Under the pieces are notes generated by a model. The model was not told where the DNA came from. It saw nothing but the letters and a program-made list of their open reading frames with translations, and did not search any database. Position numbers and translations under genes: made by a program. 64,000 bases of DNA from Luzula sylvatica (lineage: Eukaryota; Streptophyta; Magnoliopsida; Poales; Juncaceae), in the NCBI GenBank assembly GCA_946800325.1, contig CAMPEJ010000003.1, forward strand, positions 372,001-436,000, given 5' to 3'. Shown here piece by piece: positions 23,802 through 37,471 of this stretch (positions are counted from its first letter, which is position 1; each line of letters starts with the position of its first letter).

Positions 23802-25540
23802 ATTGTTTTGAATCGAAAAACAAACTTTCTTAGAGTTTGTAAATTTTGGTGAAATGTTATGTAGTAAAAGATACGATTCAAATGATCTCAAAATACGTTA
23901 TTTGAACTCCCCAAACCATAAACAGATTGTTTTGAATCGAAAAACAAACTTTCTTAGTGTTTGTAAATTTTGGTGAAATATTATGTCGTAAAAGATACGA
24001 TTCAAATGATCTCAAAATACGTTATTTGAACTCCCCAAACCATAAACAAATTGTTTTGAATCGAAAAACAAACTTTCTTAGTGTTTGTAAATTTTGGTAA
24101 AATGTTATGTGGGAAAAGATACGATTCAAATGATCTCAAAATACGTTATTTGAACTCCCCAAAGCGTAAACAAATTGTTTTGAATCGAAAAACAAACTTT
24201 CTTAGTGTTTGTAAATTTTGGTGAAATGTTATGTGGTAAAAGATACGATTCAAATGATCTCAAAATACGTTATTTGAACTCCCCAAAGCATAAACAAATT
24301 GTTTTGAATCGAAAAACAAACTGTCTTAGTGTTTGTAAATTTTGGTGAAATGTTATGTGGTCAAAGATACGATTCAAATGATCTCAAAATACGTTATTTG
24401 AACTCCCCAAAGCATAAACAGATTGTTTTGAATCGAAAAACAAACTTTCTTAGTGTTTGTAAATTTTGGTGAAATGTTATGTAGTAAAAGATACGATTCA
24501 AATGATCTCAAAATACGTTATTTGAACTCCCCAAAGCATAAACAGATTGTTTTGAATCGAAAAACAAACTTTCTTAGTGTTTGTAAATTTTGGTGAAATG
24601 TTATGTGGTAAAAGATTCGATTCGAATGATCTAAAAATACGTTATTTGAACTCCCCAGAGCATAAACAAATTGTTTTGAATCGAAAAACAAACTGTCTTA
24701 GTGTTTGTAAATTTTGGTGAAATATTATGTGGTAAAAGATACGATTCAAATGATCTCAAAATACGTTATTTGAACTCCCCAAAGCATAAACAGATTGTTT
24801 TGAATCGAAAAACAAACTTTCTTAGTGTTTGTAAATTTTGGTGAAATGTTATGTGGTAAAAGATACGATTCAAATGATCCCAAAATACGTTATTTGAACT
24901 CCCCAAAGCATAAACAGATTGTTTTGAATCGAAAAACAAACTTTCTTACTGTTTGTAAATTTTGGTGAAATGTTATGTGGTAAAAGATACGATTCAAATG
25001 ATCTCAAAATACGTTATTTGAACTCCCCAAAGCATAAACACATTGTTTTGAATCGAAAAACAAACTTTCTTAGTGTTTGTAAATTTTGGTGAAATGTTAT
25101 GTGGTAAAAGATACGATTCAAATGATCTCAAAATACGTTATTTGAACTCCCCAAAGCATAAACAGATTGTTTTGAATCGAAAAACAAACTTTCTTAGTGT
25201 TTGTAAATTTTGGTGAAATGTTATGTAGTAAAAGATACGATTCAAATGATCTCAAAATATGTTATTTGAACTCCCCAAAGCATAAACAGATTGTTTTGAA
25301 TCGAAAAACAAACTTTCTTAGTGTTTGTAAATTTTGGTGAAATGTTATGTGGTAAAAGATACGATTCGAATGATCTAAAAATACGTTATTTGAACTCCCC
25401 AAAGCATAAACAAATTGTTTTGAATCGAAAAACAAACTGGCTTAGTGTTTGTAAATTTTGGTGAAATGTTATGTGGTAAAAGATACGATTCAAATGATCT
25501 CAAAATACGTTATTTGAACTCCCCAAAGCATAAACAGATT

Positions 25541-25552
25541 GTTTTGAAAAAC
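25541..25552. repeat. 5-bp deletion monomer, site 2
   Basis: GTTTTGAAAAAC junction followed by a GATAAAATTC unit that also has GTTATGAGGT in place of GTTATGTGGT. Confidence 0.85.
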
Positions 25553-26701
25553 AAACTTTCTTAGTGTTTGTAAATTTTGGTGAAATGTTATGAGGTAAAA
25601 GATAAAATTCAAATGATCTCAAAATACGTTATTTGAACTCCCCAAAGCATAAACAGATTGTTTTGAATCGAAAAACAAACTTTCTTAGTGTTTGTAAATT
25701 TTGGTGAAATGTTATGTAGTAAAAGAAACGATTCCAATGATCTCAAAATACGTTATTTGAACTCCACAAAGCATAAACAGATTGTTTTGAATCGAAAAAC
25801 AAACTTTCTTAGTGCTTGTAAATTTTGGTGAAATGTTATGTAGTAAAAGATACGATTCAAATGATCTCAAAATACGTTATTCGAACTCCCCAAAGCATAA
25901 ACAGATTGTTTTGAATCGAAAAACAAACTTTCTTTGTGTTTGTAAATTTTGGTGAAATGTTATGTAGTAAAAGAAACGATTCCAATGATCTCAAAATACG
26001 TTATTTGAACTCCCCAAAGCATAAACAAATTGTTTTGAATCGAAAAACAAACTTTCTTAGTGTTTGTAAATTTTGGTGAAATGTTATGTGGTAAAAGATA
26101 CGATTCGAATGATCTAAAAATATGTTATTTGAACTCCCCAAAGCATAAACAAATTGTTTTGAATCAAAAAACAAACTTTCTTAGTGTTTCTAAATTTTGG
26201 TGAAATGTTATGTGGTAAAAGATACGATTCAAATGATCTCAAAATACGTTATTTGAACTCCCCAAAGCATAAACAGATTGATTTGAATCGAAAAACAAAC
26301 TTTCTTAGTGTTTGTAAATTTTGGTGAAAAGTTATGTAGTAAAAGATACGATTCAAATGATCTCAAAATACGTTATTTGAACTCCCCAAAGCGTAAACAA
26401 ATTGTTTTGAATCGAAAAACAAACTTTCTTAGTGTTTGTAAATTTTGGTGAAATGTTATGTGGTAAAAGATACGATTCTAATGATCAAAAAATACGTTAT
26501 TTGATCTCCCCAAAGCATAAACAAATTGTTTTGAATCGAAAAACAAACTGTCTTAGTGTTTGTAAATTTTGGTGAAAAGTTATGTAGTAAAAGATACGAT
26601 TCAAATGATCTCAAAATACGTTATTTGAACTCCCCAAAGCATAAACAGATTGTTTTGAATCGAAAAACAAACTTTCTTAGTGTTTGTAAATTTTGGTGAA
26701 A

Positions 26702-26731
26702 TGTTATGTGGTAAAAAGTTATGTAGTAAAA
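26702..26731. repeat. 15-bp internal duplication (139-bp monomer), site 4
   Basis: Same junction as the earlier 139-bp units, now within copy 1 of the 22-monomer HOR. This ties that HOR to the older mosaic at 17-22 kb. Confidence 0.85.
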
Positions 26732-28278
26732 GATACGATTCAAATGATCTCAAAATACGTTATTTGAACTCCCCAAAGCATAAACAGATTGTTTTGAATC
26801 GAAAAACAAACTTTCTTAGTGTTTGTAAATTTTGGTGAAATGTTATGTGGTAAAAGATTCGATTCGAATGATCTAAAAATACGTTATTTGAACTCCCCAA
26901 AGCGTAAACAAATTGTTTTGAATCGAAAAACAAACTGTCTTAGTGTTTGTAAATTTTGGTGAAATGTTATGTGGTAAAAGATACGATTCAAATGATCTCA
27001 AAATACGTTATTTGAACTCCCCAAAGCATAAACAGATTGTTTTGAATCGAAAAACAAACTTTCTTAGTGTTTGTAAATTTTGGTGAAATGTTATGTAGTA
27101 AAAGATACGATTCAAATGATCTCAAAATACGTTATTTGAACTCACCAAAGCATAAACAGATTGTTTTGAATCGAAAAACAAACTTTCTTAGTGTTTGTAA
27201 ATTTTGGTGAAATGTTATGTGGTAAAAGATTCGATTCGAATGATCTAAAAATACGTTATTTGAACTCCCCAAAGCGTAAACAAATTGTTTTGAATCGAAA
27301 AACAAACTGTCTTAGTGTTTGTAAATTTTGGTGAAATGTTATGTGGTAAAAGATACGATTCAAATGATCTCAAAATACGTTATTTGAACTCCCCAAAGCA
27401 TAAACAGATTGTTTTGAATCGAAAAACAAACTTTCTTAGTGTTTGTAAATTTTGGTGAAATGTTATGTGGTAAAAGATACGATTCAAATGATCTCAAAAT
27501 ACGTTATTTGAACTCCCCAAAGCATAAACAGATTGTTTTGAATCGAAAAACAAACTTTCTTAGAGTTTGTAAATTTTGGTGAAATGTTATGTAGTAAAAG
27601 ATACGATTCAAATGATCTCAAAATACGTTATTTGAACTCCCCAAAGCATAAACAGATTGTTTTGAATCGAAAAACAAACTTTCTTAGTGTTTGTAAATTT
27701 TGGTGAAATATTATGTCGTAAAAGATACGATTCAAATGATCTCAAAATACGTTATTTGAACTCCCCAAACCATAAACAAATTATTTTGAATCGAAAAACA
27801 AACTTTCTTAGTGTTTGTAAATTTTGGTAAAATGTTATGTGGGAAAAGATACGATTCAAATGATCTCAAAATACGTTATTTGAACTCCCCAAAGCATAAA
27901 CAGATTGTTTTGAATCGAAAAACAAACTTTCTTAGTGTTTGTAAATTTTGGTGAAATATTATGTAGTAAAAGATACGATTCAAATGATCTCAAAATACGT
28001 TATTTGAACTCCCCAAAGCGTAAACAAATTGCTTTGAATCGAAAAACAAACTTTCTTAGTGTTTGTAAATTTTGGTGAAATGTTATGTGGTAAAAGATAC
28101 GATTCGAATGATCTAAAAATACGTTATTTGAACTCCCCAAAGCATAAACAAATTGTTTTGAATCGAAAAACAAACTGGCTTAGTGTTTGTAAATTTTGGT
28201 GAAATGTTATGTGGTAAAAGATACGATTCAAATGATCTCAAAATACGTTATTTGAACTCCCCAAAGCATAAACAGATT

Positions 28279-28290
28279 GTTTTGAAAAAC
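28279..28290. repeat. 5-bp deletion monomer, site 3
   Basis: GTTTTGAAAAAC junction 2738 bp after site 2. Confidence 0.85.
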
Positions 28291-29439
28291 AAACTTTCTT
28301 AGTGTTTGTAAATTTTGGTGAAATGTTATGAGGTAAAAGATAAAATTCAAATGATCTCAAAATACGTTATTTGAACTCCCCAAAGCATAAACAGATTGTT
28401 TTGAATCGAAAAACAAACTTTCTTAGTGTTTGTAAATTTTGGTGAAATGTTATGTAGTAAAAGAAACGATTCCAATGATCTCAAAATACGTTATTTGAAC
28501 TCCACAAAGCATAAACAGATTGTTTTGAATCGAAAAACAAACTTTCTTAGTGCTTGTAAATTTTGGTGAAATGTTATGTAGTAAAAGATACGATTCAAAT
28601 GATCTCAAAATACGTTATTCGAACTCCCCAAAGCATAAACAGATTGTTTTGAATCGAAAAACAAACTTTCTTTGTGTTTGTAAATTTTGGTGAAATGTTA
28701 TGTAGTAAAAGAAACGATTCCAATGATCTCAAAATACGTTATTTGAACTCCCCAAAGCATAAACAAATTGTTTTGAATCGAAAAACAAACTTTCTTAGTG
28801 TTTGTAAATTTTGGTGAAATGTTATGTGGTAAAAGATACGATTCGAATGATCTAAAAATATGTTATTTGAACTCCCCAAAGCATAAACAAATTGTTTTGA
28901 ATCAAAAAACAAACTTTCTTAGTGTTTCTAAATTTTGGTGAAATGTTATGTGGTAAAAGATACGATTCAAATGATCTCAAAATACGTTATTTGAACTCCC
29001 CAAAGCATAAACAGATTGATTTGAATCGAAAAACAAACTTTCTTAGTGTTTGTAAATTTTGGTGAAAAGTTATGTAGTAAAAGATACGATTCAAATGATC
29101 TCAAAATACGTTATTTGAACTCCCCAAAGCGTAAACAAATTGTTTTGAATCGAAAAACAAACTTTCTTAGTGTTTGTAAATTTTGGTGAAATGTTATGTG
29201 GTAAAAGATACGATTCTAATGATCAAAAAATACGTTATTTGATCTCCCCAAAGCATAAACAAATTGTTTTGAATCGAAAAACAAACTGTCTTAGTGTTTG
29301 TAAATTTTGGTGAAAAGTTATGTAGTAAAAGATACGATTCAAATGATCTCAAAATACGTTATTTGAACTCCCCAAAGCATAAACAGATTGTTTTGAATCG
29401 AAAAACAAACTTTCTTAGTGTTTGTAAATTTTGGTGAAA

Positions 29440-29469
29440 TGTTATGTGGTAAAAAGTTATGTAGTAAAA
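29440..29469. repeat. 15-bp internal duplication (139-bp monomer), site 5
   Basis: Last of the five 15+15 bp units in the window, 2738 bp after site 4. The equivalent position in the later 27-monomer HOR has lost it. Confidence 0.85.
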
Positions 29470-31099
29470 GATACGATTCAAATGATCTCAAAATACGTTA
29501 TTTGAACTCCCCAAAGCATAAACAGATTGTTTTGAATCGAAAAACAAACTTTCTTAGTGTTTGTAAATTTTGGTGAAATGTTATGTGGTAAAAGATTCGA
29601 TTCGAATGATCTAAAAATACGTTATTTGAACTCCCCAAAGCGTAAACAAATTGTTTTGAATCGAAAAACAAACTGTCTTAGTGTTTGTAAATTTTGGTGA
29701 AATGTTATGTGGTAAAAGATACGATTCAAATGATCTCAAAATACGTTATTTGAACTCCCCAAAGCATAAACAGATTGTTTTGAATCGAAAAACAAACTTT
29801 CTTAGTGTTTGTAAATTTTGGTGAAATGTTATGTAGTAAAAGATACGATTCAAATGATCTCAAAATACGTTATTTGAACTCACCAAAGCATAAACAGATT
29901 GTTTTGAATCGAAAAACAAACTTTCTTAGTGTTTGTAAATTTTGGTGAAATGTTATGTGGTAAAAGATTCGATTCGAATGATCTAAAAATACGTTATTTG
30001 AACTCCCCAAAGCGTAAACAAATTGTTTTGAATCGAAAAACAAACTGTCTTAGTGTTTGTAAATTTTGGTGAAATGTTATGTGGTAAAAGATACGATTCA
30101 AATGATCTCAAAATACGTTATTTGAACTCCCCAAAGCATAAACAGATTGTTTTGAATCGAAAAACAAACTTTCTTAGTGTTTGTAAATTTTGGTGAAATG
30201 TTATGTGGTAAAAGATACGATTCAAATGATCTCAAAATACGTTATTTGAACTCCCCAAAGCATAAACAGATTGTTTTGAATCGAAAAACAAACTTTCTTA
30301 GAGTTTGTAAATTTTGGTGAAATGTTATGTAGTAAAAGATACGATTCAAATGATCTCAAAATACGTTATTTGAACTCCCCAAAGCATAAACAGATTGTTT
30401 TGAATCGAAAAACAAACTTTCTTAGTGTTTGTAAATTTTGGTGAAATATTATGTCGTAAAAGATACGATTCAAATGATCTCAAAATACGTTATTTGAACT
30501 CCCCAAACCATAAACAAATTATTTTGAATCGAAAAACAAACTTTCTTAGTGTTTGTAAATTTTGGTAAAATGTTATGTGGGAAAAGATACGATTCAAATG
30601 ATCTCAAAATACGTTATTTGAACTCCCCAAAGCATAAACAGATTGTTTTGAATCGAAAAACAAACTTTCTTAGTGTTTGTAAATTTTGGTGAAATATTAT
30701 GTAGTAAAAGATACGATTCAAATGATCTCAAAATACGTTATTTGAACTCCCCAAAGCGTAAACAAATTGCTTTGAATCGAAAAACAAACTTTCTTAGTGT
30801 TTGTAAATTTTGGTGAAATGTTATGTGGTAAAAGATACGATTCAAATGATCTAAAAATACGTTATTTGAACTCCCCAAAGCATAAACAAATTGTTTTGAA
30901 TCGAAAAACAAACTGTCTTAGTGTTTGTAAATTTTGGTGAAATGTTATGTGGTAAAAGATACGATTCAAATGATCTCAAAATACGTTATTTGAACTCCCC
31001 AAAGCATAAACAGATTGTTTTGAATCGAAAAACAAACTTTCTTAGTGTTTGTAAATTTTGGTGAAATGTTATGTAGTAAAAGATACGATTCAAATGATC

Positions 31100-31765
31100 T
31101 CAAAATACGTTATTTGAACTCCCCAAAGCATAAACAGATTGTTTTGAATCGAAAAACAAACTTTCTTAGTGTTTGTAAATTTTGGTGAAATGTTATGTGG
31201 TAAAAGATACGATTCAAATGATCTCAAAATACGTTATTTGAACTCCCCAAAGCATAAACACATTGTTTTGAATCGAAAAATAAACTTTCTTAGTGTTTGT
31301 AAATTTTGGTGAAATGTTATGTGGTAAAAGATACGATTCAAATGATCTCAAAATACGTTATTTGAACTCCCCAAAGCATAAACAGATTGTTTTGAATCGA
31401 AAAACAAACTTTCTTAGTGTTTGTAAATTTTGGTGAAATGTTATGTAGTAAAAGATACGATTCAAATGATCTCAAAATATGTTATTTGAACTCCCCAAAG
31501 CATAAACAGATTGTTTTGAATCGAAAAACAAACTTTCTTAGTGTTTGTAAATTTTGGTGAAATGTTATGTGGTAAAAGATACGATTCGAATGATCTAAAA
31601 ATACGTTATTTGAACTCCCCAAAGCATAAACAAATTGTTTTGAATCGAAAAACAAACTGGCTTAGTGTTTGTAAATTTTGGTGAAATGTTATGTGGTAAA
31701 AGATACGATTCAAATGATCTCAAAATACGTTATTTGAACTCCCCAAAGCATAAACAGATTGTTTT
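31100..31765. repeat. Segment duplicated at offset 1116 (9 monomers), copy 1
   Basis: Matches about 32.22-32.88 kb at offset 1116 bp. Shared order: CACATTG with AAAAATAAAC (31262 and 32378), GTAGT with ATATGTTA, then CTGGCTT. It ends where copy 2 enters the 5-bp deletion unit. The whole of 30.80-32.88 kb is rearranged 124-bp units with no other content. Confidence 0.72.
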
Positions 31766-32219
31766 GAATCGAAAAACAAACTTTCTTAGTGTTTGTAAAT
31801 TTTGGTGAAATGTTATGTAGTAAAAGATACGATTCAAATGATCTCAAAATACGTTATTTGAACTCCCCAAAGCATAAACAGATTGTTTTGAATCGAAAAA
31901 CAAACTTTCTTAGTGTTTGTAAATTTTGGTGAAATGTTATGTGGTAAAAGATTCGATTCGAATGATCTAAAAATACGTTATTTGAACTCCCCAAAGCATA
32001 AACAAATTGTTTTGAATCGAAAAACAAACTGTCTTAGTGTTTGTAAATTTTGGTGAAATATTATGTGGTAAAAGATACGATTCAAATGATCTCAAAATAC
32101 GTTATTTGAACTCCCCAAAGCATAAACAGATTGTTTTGAATCGAAAAACAAACTTTCTTAGTGTTTGTAAATTTTGGTGAAATGTTATGTGGTAAAAGAT
32201 ACGATTCAAATGATCCCAA

Positions 32220-32880
32220 AATACGTTATTTGAACTCCCCAAAGCATAAACAGATTGTTTTGAATCGAAAAACAAACTTTCTTAGTGTTTGTAAATTTTG
32301 GTGAAATGTTATGTGGTAAAAGATACGATTCAAATGATCTCAAAATACGTTATTTGAACTCCCCAAAGCATAAACACATTGTTTTGAATCGAAAAATAAA
32401 CTTTCTTAGTGTTTGTAAATTTTGGTGAAATGTTATGTGGTAAAAGATACGATTCAAATGATCTCAAAATACGTTATTTGAACTCCCCAAAGCATAAACA
32501 GATTGTTTTGAATCGAAAAACAAACTTTCTTAGTGTTTGTAAATTTTGGTGAAATGTTATGTAGTAAAAGATACGATTCAAATGATCTCAAAATATGTTA
32601 TTTGAACTCCCCAAAGCATAAACAGATTGTTTTGAATCGAAAAACAAACTTTCTTAGTGTTTGTAAATTTTGGTGAAATGTTATGTGGTAAAAGATACGA
32701 TTCGAATGATCTAAAAATACGTTATTTGAACTCCCCAAAGCATAAACAAATTGTTTTGAATCGAAAAACAAACTGGCTTAGTGTTTGTAAATTTTGGTGA
32801 AATGTTATGTGGTAAAAGATACGATTCAAATGATCTCAAAATACGTTATTTGAACTCCCCAAAGCATAAACAGATTGTTT
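32220..32880. repeat. Segment duplicated at offset 1116 (9 monomers), copy 2
   Basis: Second copy of 31100-31765, leading into the 27-monomer HOR family. Confidence 0.72.
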
Positions 32881-32888
32881 TGAAAAAC
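32877..32888. repeat. 5-bp deletion monomer, site 4
   Basis: GTTTTGAAAAAC junction, used here as the start mark for the 27-monomer HOR family. Confidence 0.85.
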
Positions 32889-34099
32889 AAACTTTCTTAG
32901 TGTTTGTAAATTTTGGTGAAATGTTATGTGGTAAAAGATAAAATTCAAATGATCTCAAAATACGTTATTTGAACTCCCCAAAGCATAAACAGATTGTTTT
33001 GAATCGAAAAACAAACTTTCTTAGTGTTTGTAAATTTTGGTGAAATGTTATGTAGTAAAAGAAACGATTCCAATGATCTCAAAATACGTTATTTGAACTC
33101 CACAAAGCATAAACAGATTGTTTTGAATCGAAAAACAAACTTTCTTAGTGCTTGTAAATTTTGGTGAAATGTTATGTAGTAAAAGATACGATTCAAATGA
33201 TCTCAAAATACGTTATTCGAACTCCCCAAAGCATAAACAGATTGTTTTGAATCGAAAAACAAACTTTCTTTGTGTTTGTAAATTTTGGTGAAATGTTATG
33301 TAGTAAAAGAAACGATTCCAATGATCTCAAAATACGTTATTTGAACTCCCCAAAGCATAAACAAATTGTTTTGAATCGAAAAACAAACTTTCTTAGTGTT
33401 TGTAAATTTTGGTGAAATGTTATGTGGTAAAAGATACGATTCGAATGATCTAAAAATATGTTATTTGAACTCCCCAAAGCATAAACAAATTGTTTTGAAT
33501 CAAAAAACAAACTTTCTTAGTGTTTCTAAATTTTGGTGAAATGTTATGTGGTAAAAGATACGATTCAAATGATCTCAAAATACGTTATTTGAACTCCCCA
33601 AAGCATAAACAGATTGATTTGAATCGAAAAACAAACTTTCTTAGTGTTTGTAAATTTTGGTGAAAAGTTATGTAGTAAAAGATACGATTCAAATGATCTC
33701 AAAATACGTTATTTGAACTCCCCAAAGCGTAAACAAATTGTTTTGAATCGAAAAACAAACTTTCTTAGTGTTTGTAAATTTTGGTGAAATGTTATGTGGT
33801 AAAAGATACGATTCAAATGATCAAAAAATACGTTATTTGATCTCCCCAAAGCATAAACAAATTGTTTTGAATCGAAAAACAAACTGTCTTAGTGTTTGTA
33901 AATTTTGGTGAAAAGTTATGTAGTAAAAGATACGATTCAAATGATCTCAAAATACGTTATTTGAACTCCCCAAAGCATAAACAGATTGTTTTGAATCGAA
34001 AAACAAACTTTCTTAGTGTTTGTAAATTTTGGTGAAATGTTATGTGGTAAAAGATTCGATTCGAATGATCTAAAAATACGTTATTTGAACTCCCCAAAG

Positions 34100-35339
34100 C
34101 GTAAACAAATTGTTTTGAATCGAAAAACAAACTGTCTTAGTGTTTGTAAATTTTGGTGAAATGTTATGTGGTAAAAGATACGATTCAAATGATCTCAAAA
34201 TACGTTATTTGAACTCCCCAAAGCATAAACAGATTGTTTTGAATCGAAAAACAAACTTTCTTAGTGTTTGTAAATTTTGGTGAAATGTTATGCGGTAAAA
34301 GATACGATTCAAATGATCTCAAAATACTTTATTTGAACTCCCCAAAGCATAAACAGATTGTTTTGAATCGAAAAACAAACTTTCTTAGAGTTTGTAAATT
34401 TTGGTGAAATGTTATGGAGTAAAAGATACGATTCAAATGATCTCAAAATACGTTATTTGAACTCCCCAAAGCATAAACAGATTGTTTTGAATCGAAAAAC
34501 AAACTTTCTTAGTGTTTGTAAATTTTGGTGAAATATTATGTCGTAAAAGATACGATTCAAATGATCTCAAAATACGTTATTTGAACTCCCCAAACCATAA
34601 ACAAATTGTTTTGAATCGAAAAACAAACTTTCTTAGTGTTTGTAAATTTTGGTAAAATGTTATGTGGGAAAAGATACGATTCAAATGATCTCAAAATACG
34701 TTATTTGAACTCCCCAAAGCATAAACAGATTGTTTTGAATCGAAAAACAAACTTTCTTAGTGTTTGTAAATTTTGGTGAAATATTATGTAGTAAAAGATA
34801 CGATTCAAATGATCTCAAAATACGTTATTTGAACTCCCCAAAGCGTAAACAAATTGCTTTGAATTGAAAAACAAACTTTCTTAGTGTTTGTAAATTTTGG
34901 TGAAATGTTATGTGGTAAAAGATACGATTCAAATGATCTAAAAATACGTTATTTGAACTCCCCAAAGCATAAACAAATTGTTTTGAATCGAAAAACAAAC
35001 TGTCTTAGTGTTTGTAAATTTTGGTGAAATGTTATGTGGTAAAAGATACGATTCAAATGATCTCAAAATACGTTATTTGAACTCCCCAAAGCATAAACAG
35101 ATTGTTTTGAATCGAAAAACAAACTTTCTTAGTGTTTGTAAATTTTGGTGAAATGTTATGTAGTAAAAGATACGATTCAAATGATCTCAAAATACGTTAT
35201 TTGAACTCCCCAAAGCATAAACAGATTGTTTTGAATCGAAAAACAAACTTTCTTAGTGTTTGTAAATTTTGGTGAAATGTTATGTGGTAAAAGATTCGAT
35301 TCGAATGATCTAAAAATACGTTATTTGAACTCCCCAAAG
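34100..35339. repeat. 10-monomer tandem duplication (1240 bp), copy 1 in 27-mer family
   Basis: Matches 35340-36579 at offset 1240 bp. TTAGAGTTTG sits at 34385 and 35625, the ATTATGTCGT unit near 34526 and 35766, and the ATTGCTTTG unit near 34854 and 36094. Private changes in this copy include GTTATGCGGT near 34287, ACTTTATTTG near 34327, GTTATGGAGT near 34412 and GAATTG at 34861. Confidence 0.8.
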
Positions 35340-36579
35340 CGTAAACAAATTGTTTTGAATCGAAAAACAAACTGTCTTAGTGTTTGTAAATTTTGGTGAA
35401 ATGTTATGTGGTAAAAGATAAGATTCAAATGATCTCAAAATACGTTATTTGAACTCCCCAAAGCATAAACAGATTGTTTTGAATCGAAAAACAAACTTTC
35501 TTAGTGTTTGTAAATTTTGGTGAAATGTTATGTGGTAAAAGATACGATTCAAATGATCTCAAAATACGTTATTTGAACTCCCCAAAGCATAAACAGATTG
35601 TTTTGAATCGAAAAACAAACTTTCTTAGAGTTTGTAAATTTTGGTGAAATGTTATGTAGTAAAAGATACGATTCAAATGATCTCAAAATACGTTATTTGA
35701 ACTCCCCAAAGCATAAACAGATTGTTTTGAATCGAAAAACAAACTTTCTTAGTGTTTGTAAATTTTGGTGAAATATTATGTCGTAAAAGATACGATTCAA
35801 ATGATCTCAAAATACGTTATTTGAACTCCCCAAACCATAAACAAATTGTTTTGAATCGAAAAACAAACTTTCTTAGTGTTTGTAAATTTTGGTAAAATGT
35901 TATGTGGGAAAAGATACGATTCAAATGATCTCAAAATACGTTATTTGAACTCCCCAAAGCATAAACAGATTGTTTTGAATCGAAAAACAAACTTTCTTAG
36001 TGTTTGTAAATTTTGGTGAAATATTATGTAGTAAAAGATACGATTCAAATGATCTCAAAATACGTTATTTGAACTCCCCAAAGCGTAAACAAATTGCTTT
36101 GAATCGAAAAACAAACTTTCTTAGTGTTTGTAAATTTTGGTGAAATGTTATGTGGTAAAAGATACGATTCAAATGATCTAAAAATACGTTATTTGAACTC
36201 CCCAAAGCATAAACAAATTGTTTTGAATCGAAAAACAATCTGTCTTAGTGTTTGTAAATTTTGGTGAAATGTTATGTGGTAAAAGATACGATTCAAATGA
36301 TCTCAAAATACGTTATTTGAACTCCCCAAAGCATAAACAGATTGTTTTGAATCGAAAAACAAACTTTCTTAGTGTTTGTAAATTTTGGTGAAATGTTATG
36401 TAGTAAAAGATACGATTCAAATGATCTCAAAATACGTTATTTGAACTCCCCAAAGCATAAACAGATTGTTTTGAATCGAAAAACAAACTTTCTTAGTGTT
36501 TGTAAATTTTGGTGAAATGTTATGTGGTAAAAGATTCGATTCGAATGATCTAAAAATACGTTATTTGAACTCCCCAAAG
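35340..36579. repeat. 10-monomer tandem duplication (1240 bp), copy 2 in 27-mer family
   Basis: Second copy. It carries GATAAGATTC near 35417 and AACAATCTG near 36234 as private changes. The later 27-monomer copies have this segment once. Confidence 0.8.
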
Positions 36580-37459
36580 CATAAACAAATTGTTTTGAAT
36601 CGAAAAACAAACTGTCTTAGTGTTTGTAAATTTTGGTGAAATATTATGTGGTAAAAGATACGATTCAAATGATCTCAAAATACGTTATTTGAACTCCCCA
36701 AAGCATAAACAGATTGTTTTGAATCGAAAAACAAACTTTCTTAGTGTTTGTAAATTTTGGTGAAATGTTATGTGGTAAAAGATACGATTCAAATGATCCC
36801 AAAATACGTTATTTGAACTCCCCAAAGCATAAACAGATTGTTTTGAATCGAAAAACAAACTTTCTTAGTGTTTGTAAATTTTGGTGAAATGTTATGTGGT
36901 AAAAGATACGATTCAAATGATCTCAAAATACGTTATTTGAACTCCCCAAAGCATAAACACATTGTTTTGAATCGAAAAACAAACTTTCTTAGTGTTTGTA
37001 AATTTTGGTGAAATGTTATGTGGTAAAAGATACGATTCAAATGATCTCAAAATACGTTATTTGAACTCCCCAAAGCATAAACAGATTGTTTTGAATCGAA
37101 AAACAAACTTTCTTAGTGTTTGTAAATTTTGGTGAAATGTTATGTAGTAAAAGATACGATTCAAATGATCTCAAAATATGTTATTTGAACTCCCCAAAGC
37201 ATAAACAGATTGTTTTGAATCGAAAAACAAACTTTCTTAGTGTTTGTAAATTTTGGTGAAATGTTATGTGGTAAAAGTTACGATTCGAATGATCTAAAAA
37301 TACGTTATTTGAACTCCCCAAAGCATAAACAAATTGTTTTGAATCGAAAAACAAACTGGCTTAGTGTTTGTAAATTTTGGTGAAATGTTATGTGGTAAAA
37401 GATACGATTCAAATGATCTCAAAATACGTTATTTGAACTCCCCAAAGCATAAACAGATT

Positions 37460-37471
37460 GTTTTGAAAAAC
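37460..37471. repeat. 5-bp deletion monomer, site 5
   Basis: GTTTTGAAAAAC junction opening copy 1 of the 27-monomer HOR. Confidence 0.85.

Larger units (their letters stand above)
23094..25325. repeat. Mosaic satellite preceding the 22-monomer HOR
   Basis: About 18 ordinary units. The order at 23.4-24.3 kb (GCGTAAAC, TTAGAGTTTG near 23830, ATTATGTCGT, GTAAAATG with GTGGGAAAAG) resembles the second half of the 22-monomer HOR. Private variants include GCACAAAC near 23669, GTCAAAGAT near 24360 and CCCCAGAGCAT near 24653. Nothing other than satellite is visible. Confidence 0.75.
25326..28063. repeat. 22-monomer HOR (2738 bp), copy 1
   Basis: Directly followed by a near-identical copy at offset 2738 bp, which is 22 x 124 plus one 15-bp duplication minus one 5-bp deletion. 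Shared rare markers include the 5-bp deletion at 25541, GTTATGAGGT near 25586, GTGCTTG near 25813, ATTCTAATG near 26475, the 139-bp unit at 26702, CTCACCAAAG near 27141 and ATTATTTTG near 27780. No difference was noticed at any marker examined, so the duplication looks recent. Confidence 0.88.
28064..30801. repeat. 22-monomer HOR (2738 bp), copy 2
   Basis: All rare markers of copy 1 recur 2738 bp later: the 5-bp deletion at 28279, the 139-bp unit at 29440, CTCACCAAAG near 29879 and ATTATTTTG near 30518. The match ends near 30.8 kb, where the GCGTAAACAAATTGC unit is followed by a CAAATG rather than CGAATG unit. Confidence 0.88.
32877..37459. repeat. 37-monomer block: 27-monomer HOR enlarged by 10 monomers
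   Basis: The distance between the 5-bp deletion units at 32877 and 37460 is 4583 bp, or 37 x 124 minus 5. The first part (32.9-34.4 kb) aligns with 37.46-38.9 kb at offset 4583, and the last part (35.2-37.46 kb) aligns with 38.5-40.8 kb at offset 3343. The difference, 1240 bp, is an internal 10-unit duplication. The preceding block, 28279 to 32877, is 4598 bp: the same unit count plus 15 bp for the 139-bp unit. Confidence 0.84.
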
